DNA from: an uncultured Fidelibacterota bacterium
GTDB taxonomy: Bacteria > Fidelibacterota > Marinisomatia > Marinisomatales > TCS55
Length of the DNA stretch: 51,728 nucleotides
Assembly (NCBI GenBank): GCA_913009735.1
Contig: CAJVYU010000005.1
Location: forward strand, 1 to 51,728
Direction: 5' to 3'
The notes below the pieces were generated by a model. That model did not search any database. It saw nothing but the letters and a program-made list of their open reading frames with translations, and was not told where the DNA came from. Below are positions 1-8,072 of the stretch, in pieces. A program made the translations under genes and the position numbers. The stretch's first letter is position 1; each line of letters begins with the position of its first letter.

Positions 1-530
1 TAAGTGTAGGTAATTTTTGAAGAATTCACCCAGTCATTATCAACCCAAAGTTGTAATAAATATTCAATCCAATTATTGTTATCATCATAGGTATAAGTAG
101 ATTTTAGAATATTCACCCATTCATTATTATTAACCCAACGTTGTTCTAACGATTCAATCCGATTATTGTTATCATCATAAGTGTAGGTAATTTTTGAAGA
201 ATTCACCCAGTCATTATCAACCCAAAGTTGTAATAAATATTCAATCCAATTATTGTTATCATCATAGGTATAAGTAGATTTTAGAATATTCACCCATTCA
301 TTATCAACCCAACTTTGTCCTAACATTTCAATCGGATTATTGTTATCATCATAGGTAAAAGTAATTTTTACAATAATCACCCATTCATTATTATTAACCC
401 AAAGGTGTCCTAATATTTCAATCCAATTATTGTTATCATCATAGGTATAAGTATATTTCAAATCATTCATCCAGTTATTATCAACCCAATTTTGATCTAT
501 TTCCTCAATCAACCTCCAGTTCTCATCATA
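1..530 (-). repeat. 87/90-bp coding tandem repeats with a two-unit duplication
   Basis: The motif TTATTGTTATCATCAT recurs with spacings of 90, 87, 87 and 90 bases, corresponding to 29-30 codons. On top of this, bases 1 to about 127 are identical to 178 to about 304, an offset of 177 bases or exactly two units. The unit pair was therefore copied recently compared with the other repeats, which have diverged. Confidence 0.85.
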
Positions 531-716
531 AGTCTTTAGAACTTTATCAGGACTTTGGGTTTCTGAAAAGAAATCACTTTCAGAAGATGGTTGAGTATCT
601 TTGAAAATGAAATCTCTATCTAATGGAATATCTGTTTGTTGAGAATAAAGAATAGTAGAAAACAAAAACAGTCCAACCAAAGAAATAACAAATGATTTTA
701 GGATATGTTTTTTCAT
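1..716 (-). CDS. Exported tandem-repeat protein, N-terminal part (runs off the window)
   Basis: The frame is open from ATG at 716 down to base 1, so only the first 238 residues are present. A GGGAG ribosome site lies about 8 bases upstream of the ATG. The protein starts with a clear signal peptide (MKKH, then a hydrophobic core ending near SQQ) and a Ser/Asp-rich linker. After about residue 60 it becomes an array of 29-30 residue repeats, each built as a Trp-Val-(Asp/Asn) segment, a Lys-(Ser/Ile)-Thr-(Tyr/Phe)-Thr strand and a TYDDNNN turn followed by (W/P/R)IE. Six copies are visible, the first degenerate. The pattern resembles YD-type or β-solenoid repeats of secreted FCB proteins, probably a surface or outer-membrane-associated protein. 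The function is unknown and the C-terminus, where a sorting signal might lie, is missing. Confidence 0.8.
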   Translation of the reverse strand, partial: MKKHILKSFVISLVGLFLFSTILYSQQTDIPLDRDFIFKDTQPSSESDFFSETQSPDKVLKTYDENWRLIEEIDQNWVDNNWMNDLKYTYTYDDNNNWIEILGHLWVNNNEWVIIVKITFTYDDNNNPIEMLGQSWVDNEWVNILKSTYTYDDNNNWIEYLLQLWVDNDWVNSSKITYTYDDNNNRIESLEQRWVNNNEWVNILKSTYTYDDNNNWIEYLLQLWVDNDWVNSSKITYT

Positions 717-911
717 AAAAAACTCCCTTTATTAGATGGTAGTATAAAAAATACTGATATATTTTACGATTCAGTCATAGAGAAATCAACTGTTTTAGAA
801 CAATTCAAATTCTACGTCTGTTAATTTAAGTTTTGAGACATACAGACTGAATTTGTAATTAAATCGTATGTCGATTGTTAAAAGAAAATGGAATATTAAT
901 AAAAATTTTAA

Positions 912-1349
912 CTATAAATTTTTCCTACTCTTTACAAATTCATCAATCCGATTATTAATAATCGTTCTCGTTTCTCGAAACGTATCCAGGGATTCATTGT
1001 TGAAATCCCAGCCGGAGAAAGGATCTTCAATACTCCAATGCAATCGTTCCACATCTCCGGGGAACGTTGGGCAAACCTTGTTGGCGTGGTCGCATACTGT
1101 AATAACAACATTAATACCTTTATCCAGGTAAAGATCGATGGAATCAGATGTGTGGTTGGAAATATCAATCCCCCATTCTTCCATAACATTAATTGCCACT
1201 GGGTGGACACGGGAGGGATGACTGCCCGCACTGAACACATCGAAAATATCACCGGCTTTATCTCTGAGAAGACCCTCAGCAATCTGGGAACGGCATGAAT
1301 TACCAGTGCAAATAAATAATACTTTAGGTTTATACAATATAGAGTTCAT
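912..1349 (-). CDS. arsC: Arsenate reductase, thioredoxin-coupled ArsC type
   Basis: A 145-residue protein of the low-molecular-weight tyrosine phosphatase fold. The N-terminal P-loop CTGNSCR (Cys14 to Arg20) is the CX5R catalytic motif. A second cysteine pair, Cys86 and Cys93, is spaced like Cys82/Cys89 of the Staphylococcus pI258 ArsC, and the acidic EDP near residue 108 matches the general-acid loop. The family reduces arsenate to arsenite in the cytoplasm, relaying electrons from the catalytic Cys through the Cys pair to thioredoxin. The redox pair argues for arsenate reductase rather than a plain protein tyrosine phosphatase. No arsenite pump or ArsR is adjacent, so it appears to stand alone. 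Confidence 0.85.
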   Translation of the reverse strand: MNSILYKPKVLFICTGNSCRSQIAEGLLRDKAGDIFDVFSAGSHPSRVHPVAINVMEEWGIDISNHTSDSIDLYLDKGINVVITVCDHANKVCPTFPGDVERLHWSIEDPFSGWDFNNESLDTFRETRTIINNRIDEFVKSRKNL

Positions 1350-1649
1350 TCCAGAAAGGGGTTAAAACCCCTAAATTTTGTTTTTTCGCTTTAACCCCTG
1401 CCCTAAAGGACAGGGTAAGTGACTTTCCGTATCTTGCTAAATATTTGAAACTTACCCCGTCATTTATGGCGGGGAGTGAACATCGCAATAAAATGGGATT
1501 TATCCCAATTGAACCTTTTCGGATTGGACTCATTATAGTAAAATTGCTATAGGTAGTTATTAATATCAACAACTCTTTTAGAAGGCTTTGCATAGCCTTC
1601 TTTAATGGAATCCATGTTTATTTGAGCGCTGAAACATGTAAATTTTCGC
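1350..1649. repeat. Intergenic stretch made of short palindromic repeats
   Basis: No convincing gene. It holds AGGGGTTAAAACCCCT near 1356, an imperfect 20-base palindrome around CCCTGCCCTAAAGGACAGGG near 1396, a copy of the CCCCGTCATTTATGGCGGGG motif at about 1453-1474, TGGGATTTATCCCA near 1494, and a hairpin AGAAGGCT/AGCCTTCT near 1578-1600. The CCCCGTCATTTATGG motif recurs near 11190, 38410 and, inverted, 38530. These look like dispersed REP-type elements. Confidence 0.55.
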
Positions 1650-2480
1650 ATGACTGGAACCGAAAAAGAACAACTAAATCCTCTTTTTACCAATCCGTTG
1701 GAGGCTTCTCCCGGATTGACGGTAGATGATTTAAATCGGTATTTATCGGCGATTCGCAGCGCTGAAGAAATATCCACAACTATTGATACAATAGAAGAGG
1801 GTGTCTTTTGGGCTGATGCGTTGGACGGTCTAAAGAGATTACCGGATGAATCGATTGATCTAATCCTGACTGCTCCTCCGGAAAGTCCGTGGAGGGATAT
1901 TGGAACCCAGGGAGAACGAATGACAATCCAGGAGTATTATCAATGGAGTAATCAATGGGTAATGGAGAGTCAGCGAGTATTGAAAAAAACAGGCTCGCTG
2001 TATTTACTGTGCGGCTGGCGTTTTTCCGGAATGTATCATTCGATCTTAAGTGACCATTTAAAAATACAGACACGAATTACATGGCGAAACAGAAAAACAA
2101 AAGACAAAGGTAAATCTAAAACATGGGATAATGAATTAGGTGATATTTGGTTTGCAACCAGAACAAACGCATTTATCTTTAATAATGATGTAAATGAAAC
2201 TGAGCCAATCTCCGGAGGGTTGAGCAAAGTGAAAAACGCCTCTAATTTGTGGATGGAATATTATAATTCCGCCAAAGAAGAATATTTCAACGATCTCCCT
2301 GAAATGTTGTTAAGTAAAATTCTAGAGGTCAGCAGTTATAAATTAGGTTGGGTTGTAGACCCTTTTATGCGTCAGGGAAGTGTCGGGGTAGCGGTGAAAC
2401 AATTAGGCAGGCGCTTCATTGGTTTCGAAACAGATAAAGACAGTTTGTTATTAGCCATGAAACGAATTGATAATGCGTAA
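1650..2480 (+). CDS. Orphan β-class DNA methyltransferase with degenerate motifs
   Basis: A 276-residue protein with the layout of β-class N4-cytosine/N6-adenine DNA methyltransferases. A region like the family's W.GD...L..LP..S.DLI leads into the motif IV position (residues 74-81), and the AdoMet-binding motif I equivalent is near the C-terminus (DPFMRQGSVG at 237-246, then GRRFIGFETD). No restriction endonuclease is adjacent. The motif IV slot reads TAPPE where the family has (D/S/N)PP(Y/F/W), so both the acidic/polar first residue and the aromatic last residue are changed. The motif I slot reads FMRQG instead of FxGxG. Fold assignment is fairly sure; catalytic activity is doubtful. Confidence 0.72.
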   Translation: MTGTEKEQLNPLFTNPLEASPGLTVDDLNRYLSAIRSAEEISTTIDTIEEGVFWADALDGLKRLPDESIDLILTAPPESPWRDIGTQGERMTIQEYYQWSNQWVMESQRVLKKTGSLYLLCGWRFSGMYHSILSDHLKIQTRITWRNRKTKDKGKSKTWDNELGDIWFATRTNAFIFNNDVNETEPISGGLSKVKNASNLWMEYYNSAKEEYFNDLPEMLLSKILEVSSYKLGWVVDPFMRQGSVGVAVKQLGRRFIGFETDKDSLLLAMKRIDNA

Positions 2481-2591
2481 ACAACGTAAATATTTAAAAC
2501 GTAATTATGTCCTAACCGGTCATTAATTTGTCGGAATAGCCCTTTACGTTTTACGTATTAAATATTTATCATCCACAAATCAGGAGTAAAA

Positions 2592-3035
2592 ATGAATTTA
2601 TTTGAAACGATACAAAAAGAAATGTATGCATCCATGAAAAGCGGTGAAAAGGAAAAAGTGGTTGCTTTGCGCACTGCATTATCCAAGTTGAAAGACAAGA
2701 AAATTGAAAAACGGGAAGCATTGAGTGAGCAAGAAGAATTGCAGGTTCTCAAAACGATGGTTAAACAGCGCAATGAATCCATAGAAATGTATGAAAAAGC
2801 CGGACGTGACGACCTGTTGGCTATAGAAAAAGCAGAAGTAGAAATTTTAGAAACATATTTACCTCAAATGATGAGCGCTGACGATTTGGGAAAAATGATT
2901 GATGATATAATTGCCGAAACCGGGGCTTCATCAATGGCAGATATTGGCAAGGTCATGCCAGAGATTATGAAGCGTTCTGCAGGTCAGGCTGATGGTAAGC
3001 TGGCACAGTCTTTGGTAAAGGAAAAACTTTGTTAG
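2592..3035 (+). CDS. yqeY: GatB/YqeY domain protein
   Basis: A 147-residue protein with the whole-length YqeY architecture: a helical N-terminal half rich in Lys and Glu (KEMYASMKSGEKEKVVALR) and a C-terminal half with ETYLPQMMS and a conserved MADIGKVMPEIMKR segment. The C-terminal half is related to the tail domain of GatB, which in the amidotransferase contacts tRNA. The stand-alone protein's role is not established, though a link to tRNA-dependent amidation is often proposed. An AGGAG site lies 6 bases before the ATG. It precedes the four-helix-bundle gene, CvpA and DNA primase on the same strand, and in many bacteria YqeY lies near dnaG. Confidence 0.88.
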   Translation: MNLFETIQKEMYASMKSGEKEKVVALRTALSKLKDKKIEKREALSEQEELQVLKTMVKQRNESIEMYEKAGRDDLLAIEKAEVEILETYLPQMMSADDLGKMIDDIIAETGASSMADIGKVMPEIMKRSAGQADGKLAQSLVKEKLC

Positions 3036-3105
3036 GCGTTTAACGGTTACGAAGCTCGTAGTTGTTTTTTCGAGCCTCTTAACCGATGAACGACAAACGA
3101 AAATT

Positions 3106-3504
3106 ATGAGTATTAAATCATTTCGAGATTTGGAAGTATATCAGGAATCTTATACAAATTGTATCTTTATTCATAAAAACCTGATTCCCAAATTACCCGT
3201 TGAAGAGAAATATGATTTATCAGACCAACTGCGTCGTTCAACCAAAGCTGTTCCAAGACTTATTGCGGAAGGGTATTCAAAAAGACATCAGAAATTTGGT
3301 TTTCAAAAGTATTTAGATGATGCAATGGCAGAAAGCAATGAAACAATTGTCGGTTTAGAAATGTGTCGTGATTTGTATCTTAAAAGAATGAATGGTGTTG
3401 ATTTAGAAAAATTAATTGATGGTTATGACAAAACTTCTCGTCAGGTTTATAATCTTGCAAAAACATGGACTAAATTCAAGGATAGCAGACGTGAAAGATA
3501 TTAA
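3106..3504 (+). CDS. Four-helix-bundle protein (23S rRNA intervening-sequence protein family)
   Basis: A 132-residue, all-helical protein. It starts with the family's typical FRDLEVYQESY segment and continues with LSDQLRRSTKAVPRLIAEGYSKRH and an amphipathic YLDDAMAESNETIVGLEM helix. This family (TIGR02436 type) is named from ORFs in intervening sequences of 23S rRNA genes in spirochaetes and others, but most copies, like this one, lie outside rRNA. A function has not been established. It sits between yqeY and cvpA with gaps of about 60-70 bases, and such genes are often scattered as possible small mobile or accessory genes. Confidence 0.85.
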   Translation: MSIKSFRDLEVYQESYTNCIFIHKNLIPKLPVEEKYDLSDQLRRSTKAVPRLIAEGYSKRHQKFGFQKYLDDAMAESNETIVGLEMCRDLYLKRMNGVDLEKLIDGYDKTSRQVYNLAKTWTKFKDSRRERY

Positions 3505-3566
3505 AACGCGCTTCTTTACCGTTTTCCTTTTTACGAGCATCCTAACCGATTAACGAAGGTCGAATT

Positions 3567-4103
3567 ATGATTCTCTTCCTTGACATTTTAATAATTATGC
3601 TCATTATAGCAATGGGTGCAATCGGGTATAAACGGGGCTTGGTGGAAGAACTTGGGCGTTTGATTGGGCTCATTGTTTCTTCAACTTTTGCATGGAGCTA
3701 TTATGCAACACTTTCCAGCATTGCGTTAAATAAAATAGATATAAATCCATGGGTGGTTATGGTTTTTAGTTATTTCCTTATTTTTGGCGCGGTTCTTTTA
3801 GTCATGCGTATACTTACTCGGTTTATACATTTGCTGTTATTGTCAAAAAGCACCAAATTAATTAACAGGGCGATGGGTTTTCTTTTCGGTGCATTCAAGG
3901 CTGCATTGGTGGTTATGATATTCTTATGGGCTGTGGAAATTGCCCCGAACAACAAATGGTCTAAAATCATTTACGAACAATCCATTATTGCCTCCTCTTT
4001 AACGGCGATGCGAAATTCGCTAATTAATTTTTTTAATTTCCAAGATCCGGTACAAAAAGGTAAGCTCTCTATTCAAAAATTAATGGAAAAGGTAGAAGAA
4101 TAA
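3567..4103 (+). CDS. cvpA: CvpA family membrane protein
   Basis: A 178-residue inner-membrane protein with about four hydrophobic segments. Its N-terminal LDILIIMLIIAMGAIGYKRGLVEELGRL matches the family's usual start (a transmembrane helix, then G.++G...E). Residues 65-85 and 100-125 form further membrane spans, and the tail is polar. CvpA is required for colicin V production in E. coli and has been linked to membrane homeostasis; its molecular role is open. The TAA stop shares an A with the ATG of dnaG (TAATG), indicating translational coupling. Confidence 0.85.
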   Translation: MILFLDILIIMLIIAMGAIGYKRGLVEELGRLIGLIVSSTFAWSYYATLSSIALNKIDINPWVVMVFSYFLIFGAVLLVMRILTRFIHLLLLSKSTKLINRAMGFLFGAFKAALVVMIFLWAVEIAPNNKWSKIIYEQSIIASSLTAMRNSLINFFNFQDPVQKGKLSIQKLMEKVEE

Positions 4104-5857
4104 TGGCTCGTATCAGCCAGGAGACCATAGACCGCATTCGACATGCATCTGATATTTTGGACGTCATTTCCCAATATGTAAATCTCAAAAAGCGAGGACG
4201 AAATTATTTTGGATTATGCCCTTTTCACCATGAACGAACACCTTCGTTTAGCGTAGCTCCTGAAAAAGAAATTTATCATTGCTTTGGCTGCGGCGCCGGT
4301 GGGAGCGTTTTCAATTTTATTATGGAGCACGAAAACCTATCCTTTGTTGAAGCTGTCCAGCAATTAGGTCGTCGCTATGGCATCGAAGTTGAGTTAACCG
4401 GAGATTCGGGGACGAAGCGATTGTTTACCCAATTGTATGAGATACATGAAATAGCAGCAAATCTTTATCAAAAAAACCTCTTTTCCGATAGAGGAAATGC
4501 AGCTTTAGAGTATTTAATAAACAGAGGCCTTTCAGATAAAACGATCAAAACGTTCAGGGTCGGATTTGCCCATGGATCATGGGATTATTTAACAGAAACG
4601 GTTCGGGGAAAAGGGTTTACCAGGGAAGCCATTGATAAATCCGGATTATTTGGTAAAGGAAAGCAGGGTCCCGTGGATCGCTTTCGTTCACGAATTATGT
4701 TTCCAATCATGAACCGTTCCAGCAAAGTGATTGCTTTCGGCGGCAGGGTATTTGAGAGCGATGATCCTGCCAAGTACATGAATTCACCGGAAACCCCGCT
4801 TTACCATAAAAGTGAAGTTTTTTATGGGTATCACAAAACAGCTCCGGATGTTCGCAGTGAGAATGCAGCTGTGCTCGTTGAAGGATACATGGATTTTTTA
4901 CAAATGTATCAGGGGGGAATCCAAAATGTTTTAGCTGTATCGGGAACGGCTTTTACCGATCGCCATGCGCTGCAAATAGGAAAAATTACTCAAAAAGTAT
5001 ATTTAACCTATGACGGTGATGAAGCAGGGAAAAAAGCTGCATTGCGAGCCGGATATTCCTTATTACAAAATAGTATTGATGCATTGATTGTATCTGTTCC
5101 GGAAAATTTGGATCCTGATGATTGGATGAGAAAAGATGGAGTCAAGACAGTACAGGAAGGAATTTCTGGTGCATTACCATTATTGAAGTATCATTTACAA
5201 GTCACAGATGCAAAAAATTTACCGGCTGTTGAACGATCAAACCTTGTGAAAGAAATATTAGCTGAATTAGCTGAAATACGAGATAGTATCATCAGGGATG
5301 ATTTATTGCAGACTCTTGCCAATGAACTGAAAATAAACGAGCAGGAATTGATTAGGAAATTGAAAGAGGCCGCCAGCCGGAAACGATTGCCTCCCCCGGA
5401 TGAACCAACATCAACGCAAACAAACCTATTTACAACCGTTGCTCAAAAAGCCCAGGTTGAAATATTAACAACCTTGGTGTCATCCTTCAGTGAAGTGAAG
5501 CAATTGGTGAAAGATCATTTAGATCTCATGTCAGAACCTCTTTTGAATAAAGCTGCTTCATTATTTCTTGAATACGATGTTGATTCTACAGCCGTTATTC
5601 TGGAACAATTCGAAGATAAAATTGAACGGGATAAAATAGCTTCAATTTTAATGGTTGAACAAAATATTGATGATCCTCAATCCGTTATTCAAGAATGCCT
5701 AATCACCCTTAAGGCCCAGCCAATCAAAGATAAAATTGAACAGGCAAGGCTCAAAATCCGTGAGCTGGAAGCGGCGGGGCAAGATACCAATGATATAGTT
5801 CTTGAAGAAAGACAACTTCATAAGCAGCTTCTTTTGATTTATCAAACCAACAAGTGA
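4103..5857 (+). CDS. dnaG: DNA primase
   Basis: A 584-residue protein, close to the usual DnaG length. The order is an N-terminal CHC2 zinc finger (CPFHHERTPSFS then HCFGCGAGG, residues about 39-66), the RNA polymerase basal domain, a Toprim domain with VLVEGYMD and YDGDEAGKKAA (acidic metal ligands near residues 260-310), and a long helical C-terminal region expected to bind DnaB helicase. It makes RNA primers for chromosome replication. Coupled translation with cvpA is seen at the TAATG junction. The sigma factor gene rpoD, often downstream of dnaG, is absent here; a PEGA protein follows instead. Confidence 0.95.
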   Translation: MARISQETIDRIRHASDILDVISQYVNLKKRGRNYFGLCPFHHERTPSFSVAPEKEIYHCFGCGAGGSVFNFIMEHENLSFVEAVQQLGRRYGIEVELTGDSGTKRLFTQLYEIHEIAANLYQKNLFSDRGNAALEYLINRGLSDKTIKTFRVGFAHGSWDYLTETVRGKGFTREAIDKSGLFGKGKQGPVDRFRSRIMFPIMNRSSKVIAFGGRVFESDDPAKYMNSPETPLYHKSEVFYGYHKTAPDVRSENAAVLVEGYMDFLQMYQGGIQNVLAVSGTAFTDRHALQIGKITQKVYLTYDGDEAGKKAALRAGYSLLQNSIDALIVSVPENLDPDDWMRKDGVKTVQEGISGALPLLKYHLQVTDAKNLPAVERSNLVKEILAELAEIRDSIIRDDLLQTLANELKINEQELIRKLKEAASRKRLPPPDEPTSTQTNLFTTVAQKAQVEILTTLVSSFSEVKQLVKDHLDLMSEPLLNKAASLFLEYDVDSTAVILEQFEDKIERDKIASILMVEQNIDDPQSVIQECLITLKAQPIKDKIEQARLKIRELEAAGQDTNDIVLEERQLHKQLLLIYQTNK

Positions 5858-5875
5858 TTCTTGCTAAATATGTAG

Positions 5876-5952
5876 GTCAAGCATCTTGCTTGACTGAAAT
5901 AGGAGAGCTTTGATTAAAAAGGTATTAATTCGACAACCAGGGATGGTTGTCG
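5876..5952. terminator. Two perfect hairpins downstream of dnaG
   Basis: GTCAAGCA/TGCTTGAC (5876-5894, 3-base loop) and CGACAACC/GGTTGTCG (5931-5952, 6-base loop) are both perfect inverted repeats with 8-base arms. Neither is followed by a strong T-run, so they may be dispersed hairpin repeats, RNA stabilisers or weak terminators. The loop sequence GCATCTT of the first recurs in a hairpin at 30852-30873. Confidence 0.45.
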
Positions 5953-5981
5953 TACAAAATAATTTTGAATAAATTAGTAGT

Positions 5982-6437
5982 GTGCAAACGACTACAGGAG
6001 TATATAAACTGAAGAACATTTATTTAATCCGGCTGTTAATTTGTATAACACTAACTTCATTTTTGGCAGCTCAAAACAGAACAGCCCTGTCAATCGTTTG
6101 TGATACACAGGATATTCCTATATATATAGACGGCCATTTAATTGGTTATACCCCATTGTCCAGTCAAGTGGATGTTATGCCCGGCTGGCATAAAGTCAGT
6201 TTTTTCCCCGATATAAGTGATTCCAACCTTGATACCCGAAAAGTATCAAATGACATTGTACGTTTAGGGACACAGGATGTTTTAGTTGAAACAGGTGAAA
6301 TCGTAAAAGTCACCATGACATATAAAAATCTTGGCCAGGATGTGGATGCATATTATAAGAGTATCAGTTCCGGAACTTTATTGGGTTTCGGCATGATAAT
6401 CGCTCTCGTGTCTATTCTTGTTTGGGCGTATGTTTAA
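5982..6437 (+). CDS. PEGA-domain exported protein
   Basis: Up to 151 residues. A signal peptide (KNIYLIRLLICITLTSFLAAQ) is followed by a PEGA-type β domain recognisable by the strand pattern around IPIYIDGHLIGYTPLSSQVDVMPGWHKV, and a single C-terminal membrane helix (GTLLGFGMIIALVSILVWAYV). PEGA domains are found in surface-layer and regulatory proteins and probably bind other proteins or glycans. The start is unclear. The frame opens at GTG 5982 with no ribosome site, whereas AGGAG at 5996-6000 is correctly spaced before an in-frame CTG at 6009, directly before the Lys of the signal peptide. The stop overlaps the next gene's ATG. Confidence 0.7.
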   Translation: MQTTTGVYKLKNIYLIRLLICITLTSFLAAQNRTALSIVCDTQDIPIYIDGHLIGYTPLSSQVDVMPGWHKVSFFPDISDSNLDTRKVSNDIVRLGTQDVLVETGEIVKVTMTYKNLGQDVDAYYKSISSGTLLGFGMIIALVSILVWAYV

Positions 6438-7998
6438 GCGGGTATTAATATTACTATCCGTTTATGTTTTGATTGGACAGGAACAGGATACACTTGTTAA
6501 GTATTTCCCAACGGATATTCAGAGATCAGAAATTTTGGATAAAGAATCTTCTGAAAAAGATATAAAAGGGAAAGCATATTTTAAATCAACATATACGCCA
6601 CAGGGCAAATTGATTAATGTTGAATACTTCCCTGAAAAAACGAAACAGAGCAAACTATCCGGACTGAAACTCTATTACGGTTATTGGGATCCGAGAAAAC
6701 GGGACCTTGCAGATGGTCTAACCCGGGATCAATTAGATGGCAGGGAATATTATGAAGTCAGATTTAATCATAAAGGCCAAATCAAAACGGTTACATTCTT
6801 TAATAATCAGAAACGAAAATTATGGTCTTATCATTTCATATGGAATAAATCGGGGACACGGTCTAAATATGAAATAGAATTTCACACTCGGGAACCGTTA
6901 ACACGATATGATGAATTTTTATTTACTTATGATTTGAGTGAAATGAGAAGGACTTGGAGGTTGGAAATAAAAGAGAGAGAAGATGGTCGACCTCATACAG
7001 TGATCATTAAAGATAAACTGGGTCAAGTATACTATTTTTATAAGTTTCAATATATTGATGGTGAGAAAAAAAGCCGCACGAAAGAAATAATCATTTCTGA
7101 GTATTTTCGGGATGATTCTTCTAAAGTTGGCATGCATAAACTGTTTTATAATAAAAAGAAATTTTTATTTCTAGCTGAGTATTATAACGATAAGGACAGT
7201 CTTTTATACACGAATTCCTATAATTACAGCAATGCCCCCAAGGAGCTTTTACTAACAGTAAAAGATGGGAATGGGAAACTGTTGGAAAAAAGGATTATTC
7301 CATTTTCTAAAAAATATAAACGTCAATTAGGACCGCCAAAAGATAGGACCGGGCTGGCGGATGTTATGTCTTTTTTGAATGAAACATCTGAAGAAGATTT
7401 ACACCAATTAATTCAATCTATTGAGAGCAAGTTTGATGTTTCAGTTGAAATGGATACTGTTGTTCAAAAAAATAAAATAAAAACTGAACCGAATATGCCG
7501 GGAAATGAAATAGTAAAATTACCTGAAGACAAAGCTTCTGAAGCAATTGAGAAACAAGTAAGAGACCAAACATTTTCACTTGGATTGTATGTCGGGAATA
7601 AGTTGATGTCAGGTCAATATATTGGAACAGATAATGTTTTGGAAATGGGATTGTATATCACATTACCTCTTTCGTTCAATTTGTTGTGGTTTTCACTGAC
7701 ACCTTCATTGAGTTATGGTCAGGTAAGTTTTCACGGTAATGATAAATCAGCTGTTTCGTGGGTAACGCTGGAATCGCCGGATTTTATTCCTTTAAAGTTT
7801 CCACTTATTGTCCATGGAGCAGTAGGGACAATTGGCCCCGGTTTTGGGATTAAGGGAAGTATTGAAACAAAAATTCATATTGGAGTAGATATTACATTAG
7901 GAACCAGTGCAGTTATTGCTAACGACATTGATGGAAAAAGACAAATGACCGGTTACCTTTCAGCAGATCTGGCGATTAATTACACTTTGCCATTTTAA
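6430..7998 (+). CDS. Exported protein of unknown function, possible outer-membrane barrel
   Basis: A 522-residue protein. ATG 6430 overlaps the end of the PEGA gene and opens directly on a signal peptide (MFKRVLILLSVYVLIGQ); a TTG at 6418 is in frame but less likely. Residues about 35-290 are rich in Lys, Arg, Tyr and β-strand-like alternation (repeated YY, EYF and FYN patterns similar to MORN or toxin-antidote-like repeats). A charged linker follows, and the last 130 residues alternate polar and hydrophobic residues and end YTLPF, as an outer-membrane β-barrel would. I do not recognise a family. Its coupling to the PEGA gene suggests the two act together in the envelope. Confidence 0.7.
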   Translation: MFKRVLILLSVYVLIGQEQDTLVKYFPTDIQRSEILDKESSEKDIKGKAYFKSTYTPQGKLINVEYFPEKTKQSKLSGLKLYYGYWDPRKRDLADGLTRDQLDGREYYEVRFNHKGQIKTVTFFNNQKRKLWSYHFIWNKSGTRSKYEIEFHTREPLTRYDEFLFTYDLSEMRRTWRLEIKEREDGRPHTVIIKDKLGQVYYFYKFQYIDGEKKSRTKEIIISEYFRDDSSKVGMHKLFYNKKKFLFLAEYYNDKDSLLYTNSYNYSNAPKELLLTVKDGNGKLLEKRIIPFSKKYKRQLGPPKDRTGLADVMSFLNETSEEDLHQLIQSIESKFDVSVEMDTVVQKNKIKTEPNMPGNEIVKLPEDKASEAIEKQVRDQTFSLGLYVGNKLMSGQYIGTDNVLEMGLYITLPLSFNLLWFSLTPSLSYGQVSFHGNDKSAVSWVTLESPDFIPLKFPLIVHGAVGTIGPGFGIKGSIETKIHIGVDITLGTSAVIANDIDGKRQMTGYLSADLAINYTLPF

Positions 7999-8017
7999 TA
8001 ATAATTTTTTTAGTATA

Positions 8018-8051
8018 AAAAAACCCCGGCTAGAAAAAGCCGGGGTTTTTT
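8018..8051. terminator. Bidirectional rho-independent terminator
   Basis: AAACCCCGGCT (8021-8031) pairs perfectly with AGCCGGGGTTT (8038-8048), with A-rich flank on one side and T-rich flank on the other. The T-run is present on both strands, so it can end transcription of the forward gene stopping at 7998 and of the reverse TonB receptor gene stopping at 8073. Confidence 0.9.
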
Positions 8052-8072
8052 ATTTTAACTAAACTTAGCAGT

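Noticed and set aside
1-530. Regular 87/90-base repeats as a CRISPR array
   Set aside because: The repeats are contiguous and in frame within an exported protein; there are no unique spacers and no cas genes.
1330-1593. Reverse 87-codon frame beside arsC
   Set aside because: It lies over palindromic repeats and has no protein-like pattern or ribosome site.
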